Made by a program: the position numbers and the translations under genes
NCBI GenBank assembly: GCA_964023205.1
Contig: OZ026838.1
Location: forward strand, 28,795,843-28,859,842
Length of the DNA stretch: 64,000 nucleotides
Source: Lutraria lutraria
Lineage: Eukaryota > Mollusca > Bivalvia > Venerida > Mactridae
Direction of reading: 5' to 3'
Shown: positions 23,177 through 34,345 of the stretch, in pieces
How positions within the stretch are numbered: the first letter of the stretch is position 1
How the letters are laid out: each line of letters starts with the position of its first letter
The notes under the pieces: model-generated
What the model saw: only the letters and a program-made list of their open reading frames with translations
What the model was told of the DNA's origin: nothing
Databases searched by the model: none

Positions 23177-23465
23177 TAACAAACATAGAAACGCATATGG
23201 TGGTCTGAAAAGAATGCGAACCAACCAACCAAAGTGTTACAATATTATTGCTAATCCTGTCGAAGCGGAACTTCCGAAACGAGTACAATTACCCCTGGCT
23301 TCCAACCAACAAAACGCAAAAAATGAAATCATACGAATATTTACTAACATCGGGCGGGCAGTCCTGTCAGATTGCACAGTCCATGCAAATTATGAATTTC
23401 TTAAGCATTTAAAACAAAATATACAAATGATACAATACTCATTTTATTTTCGAAACCGTGAATGA
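23177..23465 (+). CDS. candidate terminal exon of an unrecognised small protein (copy 1)
   Basis: Starts after a plausible acceptor (GTACTCACAG) and is open to TGA at 23,463-23,465, about 96 codons: NKHRNAYGGLKR, NPVEAELPKRVQLP, EIIRIFTNIGRAVLSD, HANYEFLKHLK. The frame is repeated in two other B copies (36,466-36,766 and 49,619-49,871). Against 36,466 the differences include whole-codon indels (one codon between DCT and VHAN, one in NYEFLK versus NYGEFIK) and silent third-base changes (CGA/CGC, CTG/CTA, TCA/TCG, GAT/GAC), a pattern of past protein-level selection. I recognise no family. It might belong to a gene whose other exons were left behind by the duplications. Confidence 0.4.
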
Positions 23466-24289
23466 TTAAACATCTTTGTGAGCATATCAAATATAATTAA
23501 ATTAAATTATTATATGGACTGTGTAATCTATAAAATTCAAAATATGCTTAGAAAAATACAGTACTTACTATTTAGTAAGAGCCAGGAGGTATTTCCATCA
23601 AATAGAAGAGGTCCTATAGAAACTAGTTCAATGTATATATTTAAAATAAAATAAACGCGAGGTAAAAGTCTCAATATACACGGATATAAAATAAACACCA
23701 ATACAAACATTAATTAACATTACTATTGCTCGTTAATTAACAATCCTATTTTACGAAGGAAATTATTATTCTACAAATGTCAACACTCACAATCAGATAA
23801 TGGTATATTTATGTTATTAACATGGCTTCCGGATATGTTTCGAGGATTTGATTTTAACCAGACACTATGCTACTTAATATTAATCTCACCGGTGCGATTC
23901 AGGAGGTATATGTAACCAATAGACCGCGTAAATGTTATCTTTCCATGTTTAACACATTTTTGAAAAAATAGAATAAATCCAGAAAAAATGATATGTAAAT
24001 ATTTACATACGGGATTGTTACGATACAGTTTTATTCATGCGTAATCAAAATCCATTAATATAATTAATTGACACACCTTTCGATGGTCTTTCTGTTTGGT
24101 TGACCATGAACTTTCTAACTTTTTCGCGATACAGTCAGAACTTGGGAATATTATGTTTGAAAACAGATGATGCATACATGACATGCGGAACAACCTATTC
24201 TAATTTTGTTCTGGACTTTTCAAAAGTATTTAAGTTCAGCTCGTTGTATCAGTATTCTGTATTGACCTGATTCTCTGTAAGTAAGTGCC

Positions 24290-24462
24290 AACTTCTCTCC
24301 ACGAATCATTCATATTAGCAGTGGGCGGCAAATGGCCTTAAGTGTGATGACTTGAAACAGTTCGACAAAGAGAACAAGTGCCGCATAAAGGGCTTGAACT
24401 CACGAACGCCAGGTAAATGAGCGTTGACGTCCTCTCTATTGAGCTATGCAGGTGTAATCTCG
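24290..24462 (-). repeat. tRNA-derived SINE, family D (copy in B1)
   Basis: Minus-strand head has TAGCTCAATAGAGAGGACGT (box A region) and GTGAGTTCAAGCCC (box B); body contains GTGGAGAGAAGTTGGCACTT. A near-identical copy is at 50,790-50,965 in B3. Confidence 0.55.
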
Positions 24463-25549
24463 GACTTTTAACAAGCAAGCTGGAGATGCATTACATCCGC
24501 TTCTCTGTTTCAGAGAGCATATTTCAAACGCATAGGGATCGAATACAATGGATCATTTATTTCAGAGCCAAGGTGAGCAAATCTGAGAATTGTTTGTTCT
24601 ATCAAATTCGCGAACGAAAATGTTATTTGTTATTGAATTAAAATATGGCACCTTTTCTATGCCAGTATATCAAAATATTTTTTTTTCATCCAGATATTAT
24701 TATATTATGCGTGAAAACTAATCATATGACGATTGTTCAAGATTGTCAGATTAAAATGTGTTGGGTAAGGTTATTCACAATCATTGTTAATTCATTGACT
24801 ATGAAGTATCAATAATCTTAAAGTATGATATTAAGTGATACTTTCTTAAACATGTGTATGATTACGTTACAAATAAAGAATCTTACGCAACGGAGGTTTG
24901 AAGTTCAAGAGAATTGAGAGTTGTATGGTTAAATTTCACAGAACAAATTGTTAGTGCGAAAATCTGTTTTAGAAATAGTGTGGTACCTACTATTAACAAG
25001 GTATAATACGTGCATATTTCGAAAAATCTATACACGCCCAGCTGTTCTTGTTTGTTAGTTATCACAACATTCAAACGGTATAAGATGTTTATCTATTGGA
25101 TAAGTAGGTAAATGAGATATAATCTATCATTACGTTGTCCCTTAATTAACCGCACTATAAGATATTTTCGATATGAATTTTATATGTATTATTTGAAGTC
25201 TGACGTTAACAATCGTCGCGAAAACAGGACACTTTTTCCGGTTATCTTCTATCGTGTATTCCGGTTACTTGACCATTAATTTACTTGACCATTCGGAACG
25301 GATAAGACTTGATGTATAGATATTATCTCGTGTAAATTTTCGTAGGCAATATACAATATAGATGTACAATGATAGACTATAATATAAACTGTTCAAACAT
25401 GGACAATGCAGATCTACATATTTGTGCTCGTATATACAGGGTCATGAAGTTTTTCATCAATATTTTACCAAATGTTGCCATGCTTTATGGCTTGTTTTGG
25501 TTTCTACTGTACTATCAGCCTAATTAAAGCAATCTGTAGCATGGCTACT

Positions 25550-25739
25550 TTTCCAGATACAATGGTGGTGTGGGTGAACCCAGTTGTAAACCTTCGTAGA
25601 ACGACCGACCATCTGTAAGCTAGCTGGGCATCTTCCTCATATGTGAATTATAGTTTTTTTATTGGAATTCGAACTCACTGTGGTGAAGGTCTAGCGATTC
25701 CTTCTGGGAGACTATAACCAATCGACCACAGAGGCATCA
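25550..25739 (-). repeat. tRNA-derived SINE, family C (copy in B1)
   Basis: Minus-strand head GTGGTCGATTGGTTATAGTC (box A) and GTGAGTTCGAATTCC (box B), spaced as in a long-variable-arm tRNA. The body reaches about 25,550. Duplicate at 51,965-52,150. Confidence 0.6.
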
Positions 25740-26559
25740 GGACTACGCTTGTTTACTTTACATGTATAAACATCTACAACCATACTAGTATAATTATCAA
25801 TCTATAATCTCACTTTTATACCTTGGAGCGACATATCATGGATACTGTACGTACAGCAATAGCGTGATTAAAATGTCAGGTATGGGAACCAATGAAATGG
25901 AATATCTTAAACAATATAGCTAATCAGGGGAGGTAATTCTTGATATTATTCACTGAGAGTATACAATCAGTTATTATAAATATTAATCACAATACAGTCA
26001 AACTTATGTTAGTGGTCACTTCCAAAATAATGGTCATCCGTTAGATAAAGGCCATAATTTAAAATACCGTTATTGTTTATCTAGAACAATTTACCTTCGA
26101 ATAAAGGCCACTTGTTAATGAAGGTTTCATTTTGCCTTTCCCGTAGCCAGGTGGTTTGGTTCACTTGTTTGACTGTACACTGTTCTATTGTGTTGCTTTT
26201 CGTACAAATCACAACATTATGTAGCTTATTTCACAACAAAGCCGGAGTTCAACTGAATGTTAATCAACTTAGCATGTGAATATCTCTCATCCCAATAACG
26301 AAATGGACACAATGAGATGCTCGAATATAGGCCACAACTGGATAAACCCACCTTACATTTAAGTTCACATCTGCTACATAACCATCCATTGTAATGAACG
26401 TTTATATAAATATGATTAATTGAGGTATCATATGACATCATTTTTTTAATTGGATTTTTCCCAATTAATCAAGGTAATGAAAGTTACAAAAGTACTTAGA
26501 CAAGCAGCATATTTTGCTGGTGGATGAACAATTATGTCCTATAAATGTACATTAGACGG

Positions 26560-26765
26560 GCGAGCAGGCGGCGTCCATTTACGTTGACTTTAGATTATTG
26601 TTCAGCTTATTGCAACTGTGCGATAGTCGCCACTTGTTTAGCGAACAGATTTCATCATTGTGGATACTGAGGGAATTTCATTTGTTTCTAAAGTTTTCGC
26701 CAATTATGCTAATACACGAGACGGGTGAGTCTGGAGCAGGCGGCGTCCATTTACAAGTCGGTCTT
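26560..26765 (+). repeat. imperfect tandem duplication with GC-rich core
   Basis: The core AGCAGGCGGCGTCCATTTAC occurs twice (about 26,565 and 26,735), each preceded by GACGGG(C/T)GAG. The paralogous pair is at about 53,130 and 53,312. It stands out by GC content from the surrounding AT-rich DNA. Confidence 0.6.
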
Positions 26766-26826
26766 TAACTTAAGAAAATGATATATAATCTTCTAAATTG
26801 ATCAAAATGTCTTTGTCTATATTTAT

Positions 26827-27038
26827 CTTGTTTGGTTTGATGTCGCGTTAACTGCAGGGTCTGCTAGCGACTTTCCTTGATTAAACGGTGGACGAAAACT
26901 CCATTCGTACGTGTACATAAATAGAACCATCGACCTTCCATAACCGATCTGCACCGCTTCCAAAACGTTTGGGGTTCAAACTCATAGTGGCGAGGGACTT
27001 TTGATTACCAGTTAGAGACAAAAACCACTAGAGCAATT
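26827..27038 (-). repeat. tRNA-derived SINE, family B (copy in B1)
   Basis: Minus-strand head AATTGCTCTAGTGGTTTTTG (box A) and ATGAGTTTGAACCCC (box B), then a body with GAAGCGGTGCAGATCGGTTA and a 3' part CTGCAGTTAACGCGACATCA. Best full-length example of this family in the window together with 53,398-53,611. Confidence 0.7.
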
Positions 27039-28552
27039 CTTAACAGATGAAACCTTAAGTTCTAGATTGAATATTTATAGTCCATGCGTTAGACCTTTAC
27101 ACTTGATTATACCGTTACGTGCATATACATGTACTAGTATTACATGTTCTCACATCGTCCTTGGAGTTTATCATTTCATGGGGGCTCCGTGGACGAGATG
27201 TCATGTTCTCTGCCTAGTATAGTAATAATTAGCCCCTGAAGCTAATAGTTAGAATTCCACCTAGGACTAGACAGTGAGTTATTTTTCATTTTGCGCGAAT
27301 GTTATAGAAAACTGTACCGAATACAAATCGTGTAACACACATAATTTTCTGCTTGCACGCGCTATGGGTCGTGAAAATGGAAATCGAAATAAAATACTTA
27401 CAGCTTCCTTTCTCCTAGATTCGTGCAAAATTGTGCTTCCCGCAATACACATTTGTGACATCAAAAGTCACGTAGGTTATCGACACTGATTATAGTATAA
27501 TTTAAAGGAATGCGACCGTAAAATCAACTCAATTTCATTAGAATGCTCTCAACGACCGAGAGACAGGTTGTGACGTATTAACACAATTCTGCTGTCGGAT
27601 AAAGTCATTGTTACGGTAAATCCTGAATGTTCGAGATGTAAGCCATTGTGTACAAGATTATTGAAAGAACATGACTTTTTTATAATTAAAAATGTCTAAA
27701 ACTTGTTAAACTATAACATTCAAATAGATGCAATTCCTTTACAAAACTTATTTTCGGTTGTAAATCAATGCATGTAATTATACATATGCGTTCATGTGTA
27801 ACAAGTTTCATTTGAACACGTGACTGATGATCTGATCTAAAACTTGAGTTCAGTCTCATATCTTGTCTTTTAATGTTTGCGTTTATTATGATCAGATAGT
27901 AATTCTATTATTGATACATTAGATAGACAGTATAAATGATCTGGACATGTAATTAAACATTTCCAACTAAAATACTTGAGAATGGAATTGACATTTTAGC
28001 GCAGAGACTGTTCTCAAATTTTATAACCTCTTGAACAGATGATTATGTGAGTGATAATTATAACGTAGTAAGAGAGACAACTTATTCAGAAATTCAATTA
28101 CATGTACCTAGCAAAGAAACAATTACTTCCCTTTATCTTTAAACTGTACACTCCATGATATGAGCATTGAAGTCGGATCGACAATATGGCCACGGTGGCT
28201 CACCCGCATTAAACTTGATTTCTTGCAACAGCTATGTAAACATCCTTCATGAATTGTACGATATATTTTCTTTAGATTTTTAATATACTCGAGGTATTCC
28301 GAAACAGGTATTCCGAAACAGTCAAAACAAATTTGACATTTCGTAACAAGTCCGCGTGTGGGTGGGTGCGCATTTTCTCCAGACAAACCTAAAAAATGCT
28401 GCTCTCCGTAATATCACTACGTATGTGGACAAACTATCAACCTGCATGATCAACTGTCTCATATAGTTTTAACCGATTGCATGCAACTAATAAAAAATCC
28501 AGTATGTACACACGTTTAACCGTGACCATCTCAATTATCTATTATTTTGTTG

Positions 28553-28862
28553 TTTTTCAGTCCATTAGACAGCTGCAGTCATTTCAGAGCCGGCTAAGTA
28601 AGATAGGAGATAAGATACATGAGAACCGAACATTAATATCCCTACTCTTTTTCGAATATTCTTTCCTTGTTCCTTATTGCGTCCTGTGCAAAACACCGAA
28701 ACTTGCCTCACCTGTTTCCTGTAATTTTCTAGACACGGTACTTGGCTCGGTAGCTGGGATGGGACATTGAAAATGTGTCCCTGAGAAATTCGAAAGACTA
28801 AGCCGATAATCGAACTAACTGCCTTTCGTTTAGAAGTTACCAGCGCGTTACCACTTGCCAAT
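28553..28862 (-). repeat. tRNA-derived SINE, family A (copy in A2)
   Basis: Head on the minus strand TGGCAAGTGGTAACGCGCTG, box B-like TTAGTTCGATTATCGG, body with GGTGAGGCAAGTTTCGGTGT and distal GGCTCTGAAATGACTGCAGC. Followed on the minus strand by an A-rich AAAAACAACAAAATAATAG tail. Confidence 0.7.
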
Positions 28863-29639
28863 CAATCAACACTTCCACGCACAATTAGTTTATTTGTTGG
28901 TAACTTTGAGGTTCGTGGTTTCGTTTTGATTGTTGCTGTGAAATGTATTTAGATTTGTTTTGAATGGTGTAGATCAGTAAATGTCCATGACATTTAATAC
29001 TTATGCATGTTCTCATTAGTAATACTTGAGCAACCTGTAAACCAATATGCTTCATAGTGTTGTATACATGGTTTTGTATTTATATCACTGACATGTTGTA
29101 AGTTTATATATTGTTGTACCTTTTTAATGCATATATGTACATATTGTTCACAGATGCTGAGTCATTCATTAGAGTTCTGAATGTGTTATGTAGAAGAATA
29201 TTTCAAATTTTAAGTATGTCCTACTGCATGTAAAAACAGTCAGTTTTGCGTTAAATGTATGCATCCCTGGTATTGTTTTATTACGCTGTACACAGGGAGT
29301 AGTGTTTCTTAGACACGATTCGTCAATCTGTCATTGTCATTTGCGTTGTATTGTTTTACAATATTTATTGGCACTATCAATAGCTTTGTTGTACGTAATA
29401 ATTCCATTAACAGCAAGTTTCATTATGAACACAGATTTTGCATGAACCCATCATATGAACACAACACTAAAATGAATTATTAATTCAGTACCATATAATT
29501 ATTCGGATGGATCCATTTTGAATAGAGAATCTCAGAAAGAGAGAATTGAATGCATAATAAATTAGTTTATCATATCCAGTTATCACAAAACAATATCCGT
29601 CGAACATAAGAGGTGAACTAAGGAAAAGTTTGTTTGAAA

Positions 29640-29690
29640 AGAGTTCCTTGTTTGTTACCATAGTAAACATGTCTAGCAATGGACCCAATG
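29640..29690 (-). pseudogene. truncated 3' end of a third glycosyltransferase copy
   Basis: The last roughly 15 codons of the GT genes (GAGTTCCTTG...GTTACCATAGTAAA, GTCTAGCAATGGACCCAA on the plus strand) are present with a small insertion, then homology stops at about 29,690. The downstream flank (29,240-29,640) matches both intact genes' flanks, including the poly(A) context. The rest of the gene is missing and replaced by a LINE-bearing segment. Confidence 0.8.
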
Positions 29691-29859
29691 GTTAATTGTA
29701 TTTAACCACTGACTGTATTGCACAGATCTTTTGTATTTTTGAATTGTATTTATATGCATTTTCTATATTTCTGTCAGGTTTGTATTGCTTTTGTACTGTT
29801 TTGTGTACCATAGGCAAGTATTTGCCGATCTGTAAATATATACACGAATAAGGACTCGC

Positions 29860-30260
29860 GGATACCTGGTGTTGTTATCGCCACATTTTCAAATAAGGAT
29901 CAACGTGGCCAAGTGCTTGGGGCCAAGAAACATCTGAGAAACACTATCTACAAAGAGGTATTTGTTCATGAGGACCAAACTCGGGAGGAAAGGTGTGCAG
30001 CTAGCAATTTGCGAACAATGGTGAATGCAATAAACAGGGGTGAAAAACTTTCCGTTCGTGGAAATCGTGTTTTTATCAACGATGGTAGACACAACAACAA
30101 CAGTGGTACCCATAATAATGGTACATTCACAAATAACAATAGTGCAAATAATAACTCAAATGGTCGTGGTCAACGAGGGGTGCAATTTCGTTCTGGTGGA
30201 CGTGGTCAAGGTCATCGAGAAAATAGAAGGGGACCCGATGTCAGACGTGGGCGTCAATAG
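29860..30260 (+). pseudogene. LINE ORF1 C-terminal part
   Basis: Open frame reading through ATFSNKDQRGQVLGAKKHLR, IYKEVFVHEDQTREERCAAS and ending in an Asn-rich and then RG-rich tail (GRGQRGVQFRSGGRGQG, RRGPDVRRGRQ) before TAG. The 'kakk.Lrn..i.v.edltre.r' pattern is that of LINE ORF1 RNA-binding C-terminal domains; the basic RG tail fits nucleic-acid binding. No start within the window is convincing because the element seems 5'-truncated. Confidence 0.6.
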
Positions 30261-30261
30261 G

Positions 30262-33200
30262 TTCACATTGGGTTTTGGAATGTGAATGGACTCAGTACAA
30301 ACATTGATAGTGATAATTTTGTGTTAAGACCAGAATGTATAAATCATACAGATTTTGATATTTTAGGGTTAAGTGAAACTCATTTAACGGGTCATAATGT
30401 AATAAATCTAGAAGTTTTTTATGGTTTGGAAATAATAGAGAACATATACATGTAAATGCCAGATCAGGGTCAGGAGGTGTTGGCTTCCTAGTAAAAGACT
30501 ATTTAAGTGATATTTATTTTATCAATGTATTAGATAATAAATATGAGGGTATTCTATGGCTGGAATTTATTGATAAATGTACTGGTTTTTCTTTTTACTT
30601 GTGTGTGTGTTATTTTGCCGCCATGTAATTCCTCAAGAGCTGTAGATGCATGTGAATTCTATGATACCTTGCTCAGTACTGTGTTTGTTTATCAAAATTG
30701 TGGTCCAATATGTATATTTGGAGATTTTAATGGTAGAGTCGGTAATAATAATGATCATATTGTAGGTATTGATGAGTTACCACCAAGAAACTTGGTGGAT
30801 TTTATTTCTAATAGTTCTGGTGATAGGCTCATTAACTTTTTAATAGATAGTAATATGTGTATTCTTAATGGCAGAAATTCTGTAAAAGGTTGTGCTGTGG
30901 TTGACTATTGTTTGGTACATCATGACAATGTTAATATGTTTAGGGAATTTAGAGTAATTAGAAGCAGTGAAATCATGAATGAGCTTAATCATAGTAATGG
31001 ATTTATACCTTCAGCTGTGCCTGATCACTCAATATTGTCATGGAAGTTAGACATGACTGGTCTGGTGGACGCATCCATGAATGTGGAAATTTTAGATTCT
31101 GCTCATTCTGATTCTGCTGCGACTTCTTATGATAAGTTCGATTTAAAAAGTGCTCCGCAAGATTTCGTGCAGACAGATAATGTTGTTAACCAACTTCATA
31201 GTGCAGTTTATAAGTTAGAACAAAGTTTACGACTACAATCTGATGTAAATTTGGCTTATTCTGATATTTGTGCATGTATAAAGAATGAAATGTATGACAA
31301 GTTGGATAGTCGAAAAGTAAACTTACTATCTGGTGTCAATAATAAGAAGAGACAATCTAGTAAACCCTGGTGGAATGAAAATCTGTCTGACTTATGGAAT
31401 TCCCAATGTCAAGCTGAGCGTAATTGGTTAAAATGCAGCAATTCAACTACAAAGATATATCTTCGGTCATTGTTTATCTCTGCAAGGCATGCTTTTAGCA
31501 GGGAAGTTCAAAAATGTAAAAGGGCTCATTGGGTCTCTTTCCAGACAGAGTTGCTTTCTAAATGTGATGAAAGCTCAGAGGAATTTTGGAAATCCATTGG
31601 TAAGATAGGGGTAACTCAGAAACAAAAGAAATCTATACCCATGGAAGTAGTAACCGAAGATGGATCTATAACTAAAAATATTGATTCTGTACTGTGTAAA
31701 TGGAAACAGGAGTTTAGTAGCCTGTTTAATGATCGTAGTTCAGATAGAATCAATCACAGTATGCCTGATGTAGGTGACAAAAATTTAAGATACAATTGTG
31801 ATATACTCAATGCTAATATTTCTATTCTAGAAATCAATAAAGCAGTGATGAAGGCGAAATTAGGTAAAGCTTATGGCATTGATGCTATACCGGTTGATAT
31901 CTTGAAAAATGGCAGTTGTATTAGTTTTATGCATGTTCTATATAATGTGTGTTTTGATACAGGCTTAGTACCTTCAGATTGGGGTAAAAGTATTATAAGC
32001 CCAATACCGAAATCAGGTTCTACTGATCCTCGCGATCCTTTGTCTTACAGAGGAATTGCACTCTCATGTTCAATGTACAAACTTTATTGTTCAATTTTAA
32101 ATGAAAGACTGTTCATGTGGGCAGAACTAAATAATATAATTGTTGATGAGCAAAATGGCTTCAGAAAAAATCGAAGTACTATAGATCATTTATCATCACT
32201 GACAAATATTATTGAAACTAGAAAGAAGTTAAAATCTTCGACTTTTTGTACATTTATAGATTTTAAAAAAGCTTATGATTTTATTGATCGTACCATTTTA
32301 TGGAACAAATTAGCTAGTTCTAAAGTAGGTTTAGAAGGAAAAATGTTCGATGCTTTGAAATCCTTATATAACAAAACTTCATCTTGTGTTAGAATCAATG
32401 GTAATTATACTGACAGTTTTGATGTACATTGTGGCTTGAGACAGGGTTGTTCCCTGTCTCCTTTATTATTCAATCTGTTTGTAAACGACTTAGCCGTTAC
32501 TATTAAGGCAGTCGGTAAAGGGATATCTATTGGAAATGAAAAAATATGTATTTTACTATATGCTGATGGCATTGTTTTATTAGCAGAAAGTGAAGAAGAT
32601 TTACAGTTTATGTTAAATAGGTAAAACAATTGGTGTATGTTAAATAGCATGATTGTTAATCCATCTAAGAGTAAAATTGTTCACTTTAGACCACCGTCAT
32701 TCAATAGGTCTCCTTTTAGTTTCAAGTGAGGCGATCACAATATAGAAGCTGTGGACAGGTACATATATCTTGGGTTATTGTTGGGTGAGCATTTGGACTA
32801 TTGCGTGACATCTAAATGTGTGGCTCAAAGTGCTAGTAGAGCACTGGGGCTGTTGATTGCAAAATGTAAGTCAGTCAGTGGCATGCCATATAAAGTATTT
32901 AATAGGTTATATGAAAGTACAGTTTGGCCTGTTATATCGTATGGTGCGGCTATCTGGGGTACACAGTCTTTTTCTTGCATTAAAGCTGTTGAATGTAGAG
33001 CTATGCGCTTCTTTTTGTCTCTTGGTCGGTATACACTCAACAGTGCTCTTTATGGTGAATTTGCTTGGCAGCCACCTCATGTGAAACAGTGGAGATCTGT
33101 TGCACAACAATGGCATAGGTTTATCAAAATGAGGCACGATAGAGTGAACTATAAAATATTCGTATTCTGTAATACTAAAAGTAGTACGCGCTGTAATTAC

Positions 33201-33788
33201 TGGCAATTTGAATTTAAAAAGCATATGACCAGGATTGGACTGGCACAGTCTGTTAATAACTGTCGGATTTCATCGTCTAAATATTTTTGTGATAAAGTAT
33301 TAACACATTCAATGCAGCAGTTTATTCCATTATGGAGAGATAATGTGAATAAAGATGTTGGATGTTCAGGAAAGGGACGTAATAAACTTAGGACATATAA
33401 ATTATTTAAACAGAAGTTCATGCTTGAGGAATATATAGCATTTCAAATTCCGGCTAAACAAAAGTCTGCTTTAGCAAAGTTCAGATGTGGGGTAGCCCCT
33501 CTGAGATTAGAGACTGGAAGATATGAGAATATTCGTGAAATCCTACGTATATGCCAGATCTGTAAAACTAGTGTTGAGAATGAAGTACACGTATTGTTTC
33601 ATTGTAATGCCTATCAAAATATTAGAGATACTCTTACTATTAAAGCATGTGAAGTAAATAATAATTACCTGAACCTCAGTGACCATGAAAAGTTAATATT
33701 TGTACTGTCTGATATGAATATGATCAAAATCAGCGCCAAAACCTGTTTTATGATTTTAAAAACTAGAAATGATTTTTTATACAAATGA
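30262..33788 (+). pseudogene. LINE ORF2: endonuclease-reverse transcriptase with broken active site
   Basis: Begins right after the ORF1 stop with GFWNVNGLSTN and LGLSETHLTG (APE N-terminal motifs), loses frame between about 30,410 and 30,640, then runs open 30,640-32,621 with CIFGDFNGRVG, a VVDYCL motif and AVPDHSILSW (endonuclease), YRGIALSCSMYKLY, FCTFIDFKKAYDFID and GLRQGCSLSPLLFNLFVND (RT). The catalytic box reads LLYADGIVLL: the second Asp of YADD is Gly (codon GGC at 32,568-32,570). A TAA at 32,622 and TGA at 32,728 interrupt; the C-terminal region 32,751-33,788 follows with ICQICKTSVENEVHVLFHCN, a C-x2-C..H-x4-C-like block. Confidence 0.8.
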
Positions 33789-34345
33789 AAATGTCCTTTT
33801 AGTGATTTTGTATGTGTTTTTTTTGTTTTTGTTTTTTAAGTGTAAATTGCAGTTTTATTATGTATATCAATATAAATTACAATGTACATGTACAATGTAA
33901 GTACTGATAACAAATATCATACTGTTTTTTTATATTTTTAGGACTAATTAAATTTCCTTTTTTTCCTATACTTTAGTGCATTACATCATGTATGTTTTAC
34001 GAAATCTATCTAATCAGTCCATAGTTATAGGGATTTTTAATGAACAATATCCAATATTTAGTTTACTTCACAAAATCCTCTACTTTGGTATTTTCATTTT
34101 GTATAGATTTTTTTTGGTGTATAAGTAAATATACAATTTTATCAGACTTTCCTTTATATTAAATACTATTAAAACTAGGGACTGCTGTTTAGATAGGTTT
34201 CAAGGATAATAATTTTGTCAAATAGTTGTTTTTATGATTCTAGTCCCTTATAATTCTAATCAGAATGACCACCTATTTTATTTGTTTTTATATATTATGT
34301 ATTACATTTGTAAATGTGGATGAGACTTTAAATAAATAAATAAAT

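Larger units (their letters stand above)
21172..27610. repeat. duplication module B1, main part
   Basis: About 6.4 kb that aligns nearly base for base with B3 (47,612-54,185). It contains an old LINE fragment, a candidate coding exon (23,177-23,465), three SINE copies and a GC-rich tandem duplication, described separately. The remaining sequence has no recognisable gene. B3 carries about 150 bp (52,727-52,885) missing here. Confidence 0.8.
27270..29690. repeat. duplication module A2
   Basis: Non-coding flank aligning with A4 (53,830-57,400) and, with gaps, A1 and A3. It ends in the last bases of a glycosyltransferase gene at 29,690 and is then cut by unrelated sequence leading into a LINE. 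Confidence 0.75.
29695..34345 (+). mobile_element. near-complete but dead non-LTR retrotransposon (ORF1 tail, APE endonuclease, RT)
   Basis: Contains the end of an ORF1-like protein, an endonuclease/RT polyprotein and a 3' UTR ending AATAAATAAATAAATATAAA at about 34,340. The sequence between 29,691 and about 29,860 may be more of ORF1 or unrelated. The same LINE family occurs in decayed form on the minus strand at 37,111-38,890. Confidence 0.75.

Noticed and set aside
30040..30285. 81-codon overlapping frame in the LINE ORF1 region
   Set aside because: Alternative frame of the Asn/Gly-rich ORF1 tail; the other frame has the recognisable ORF1 pattern.
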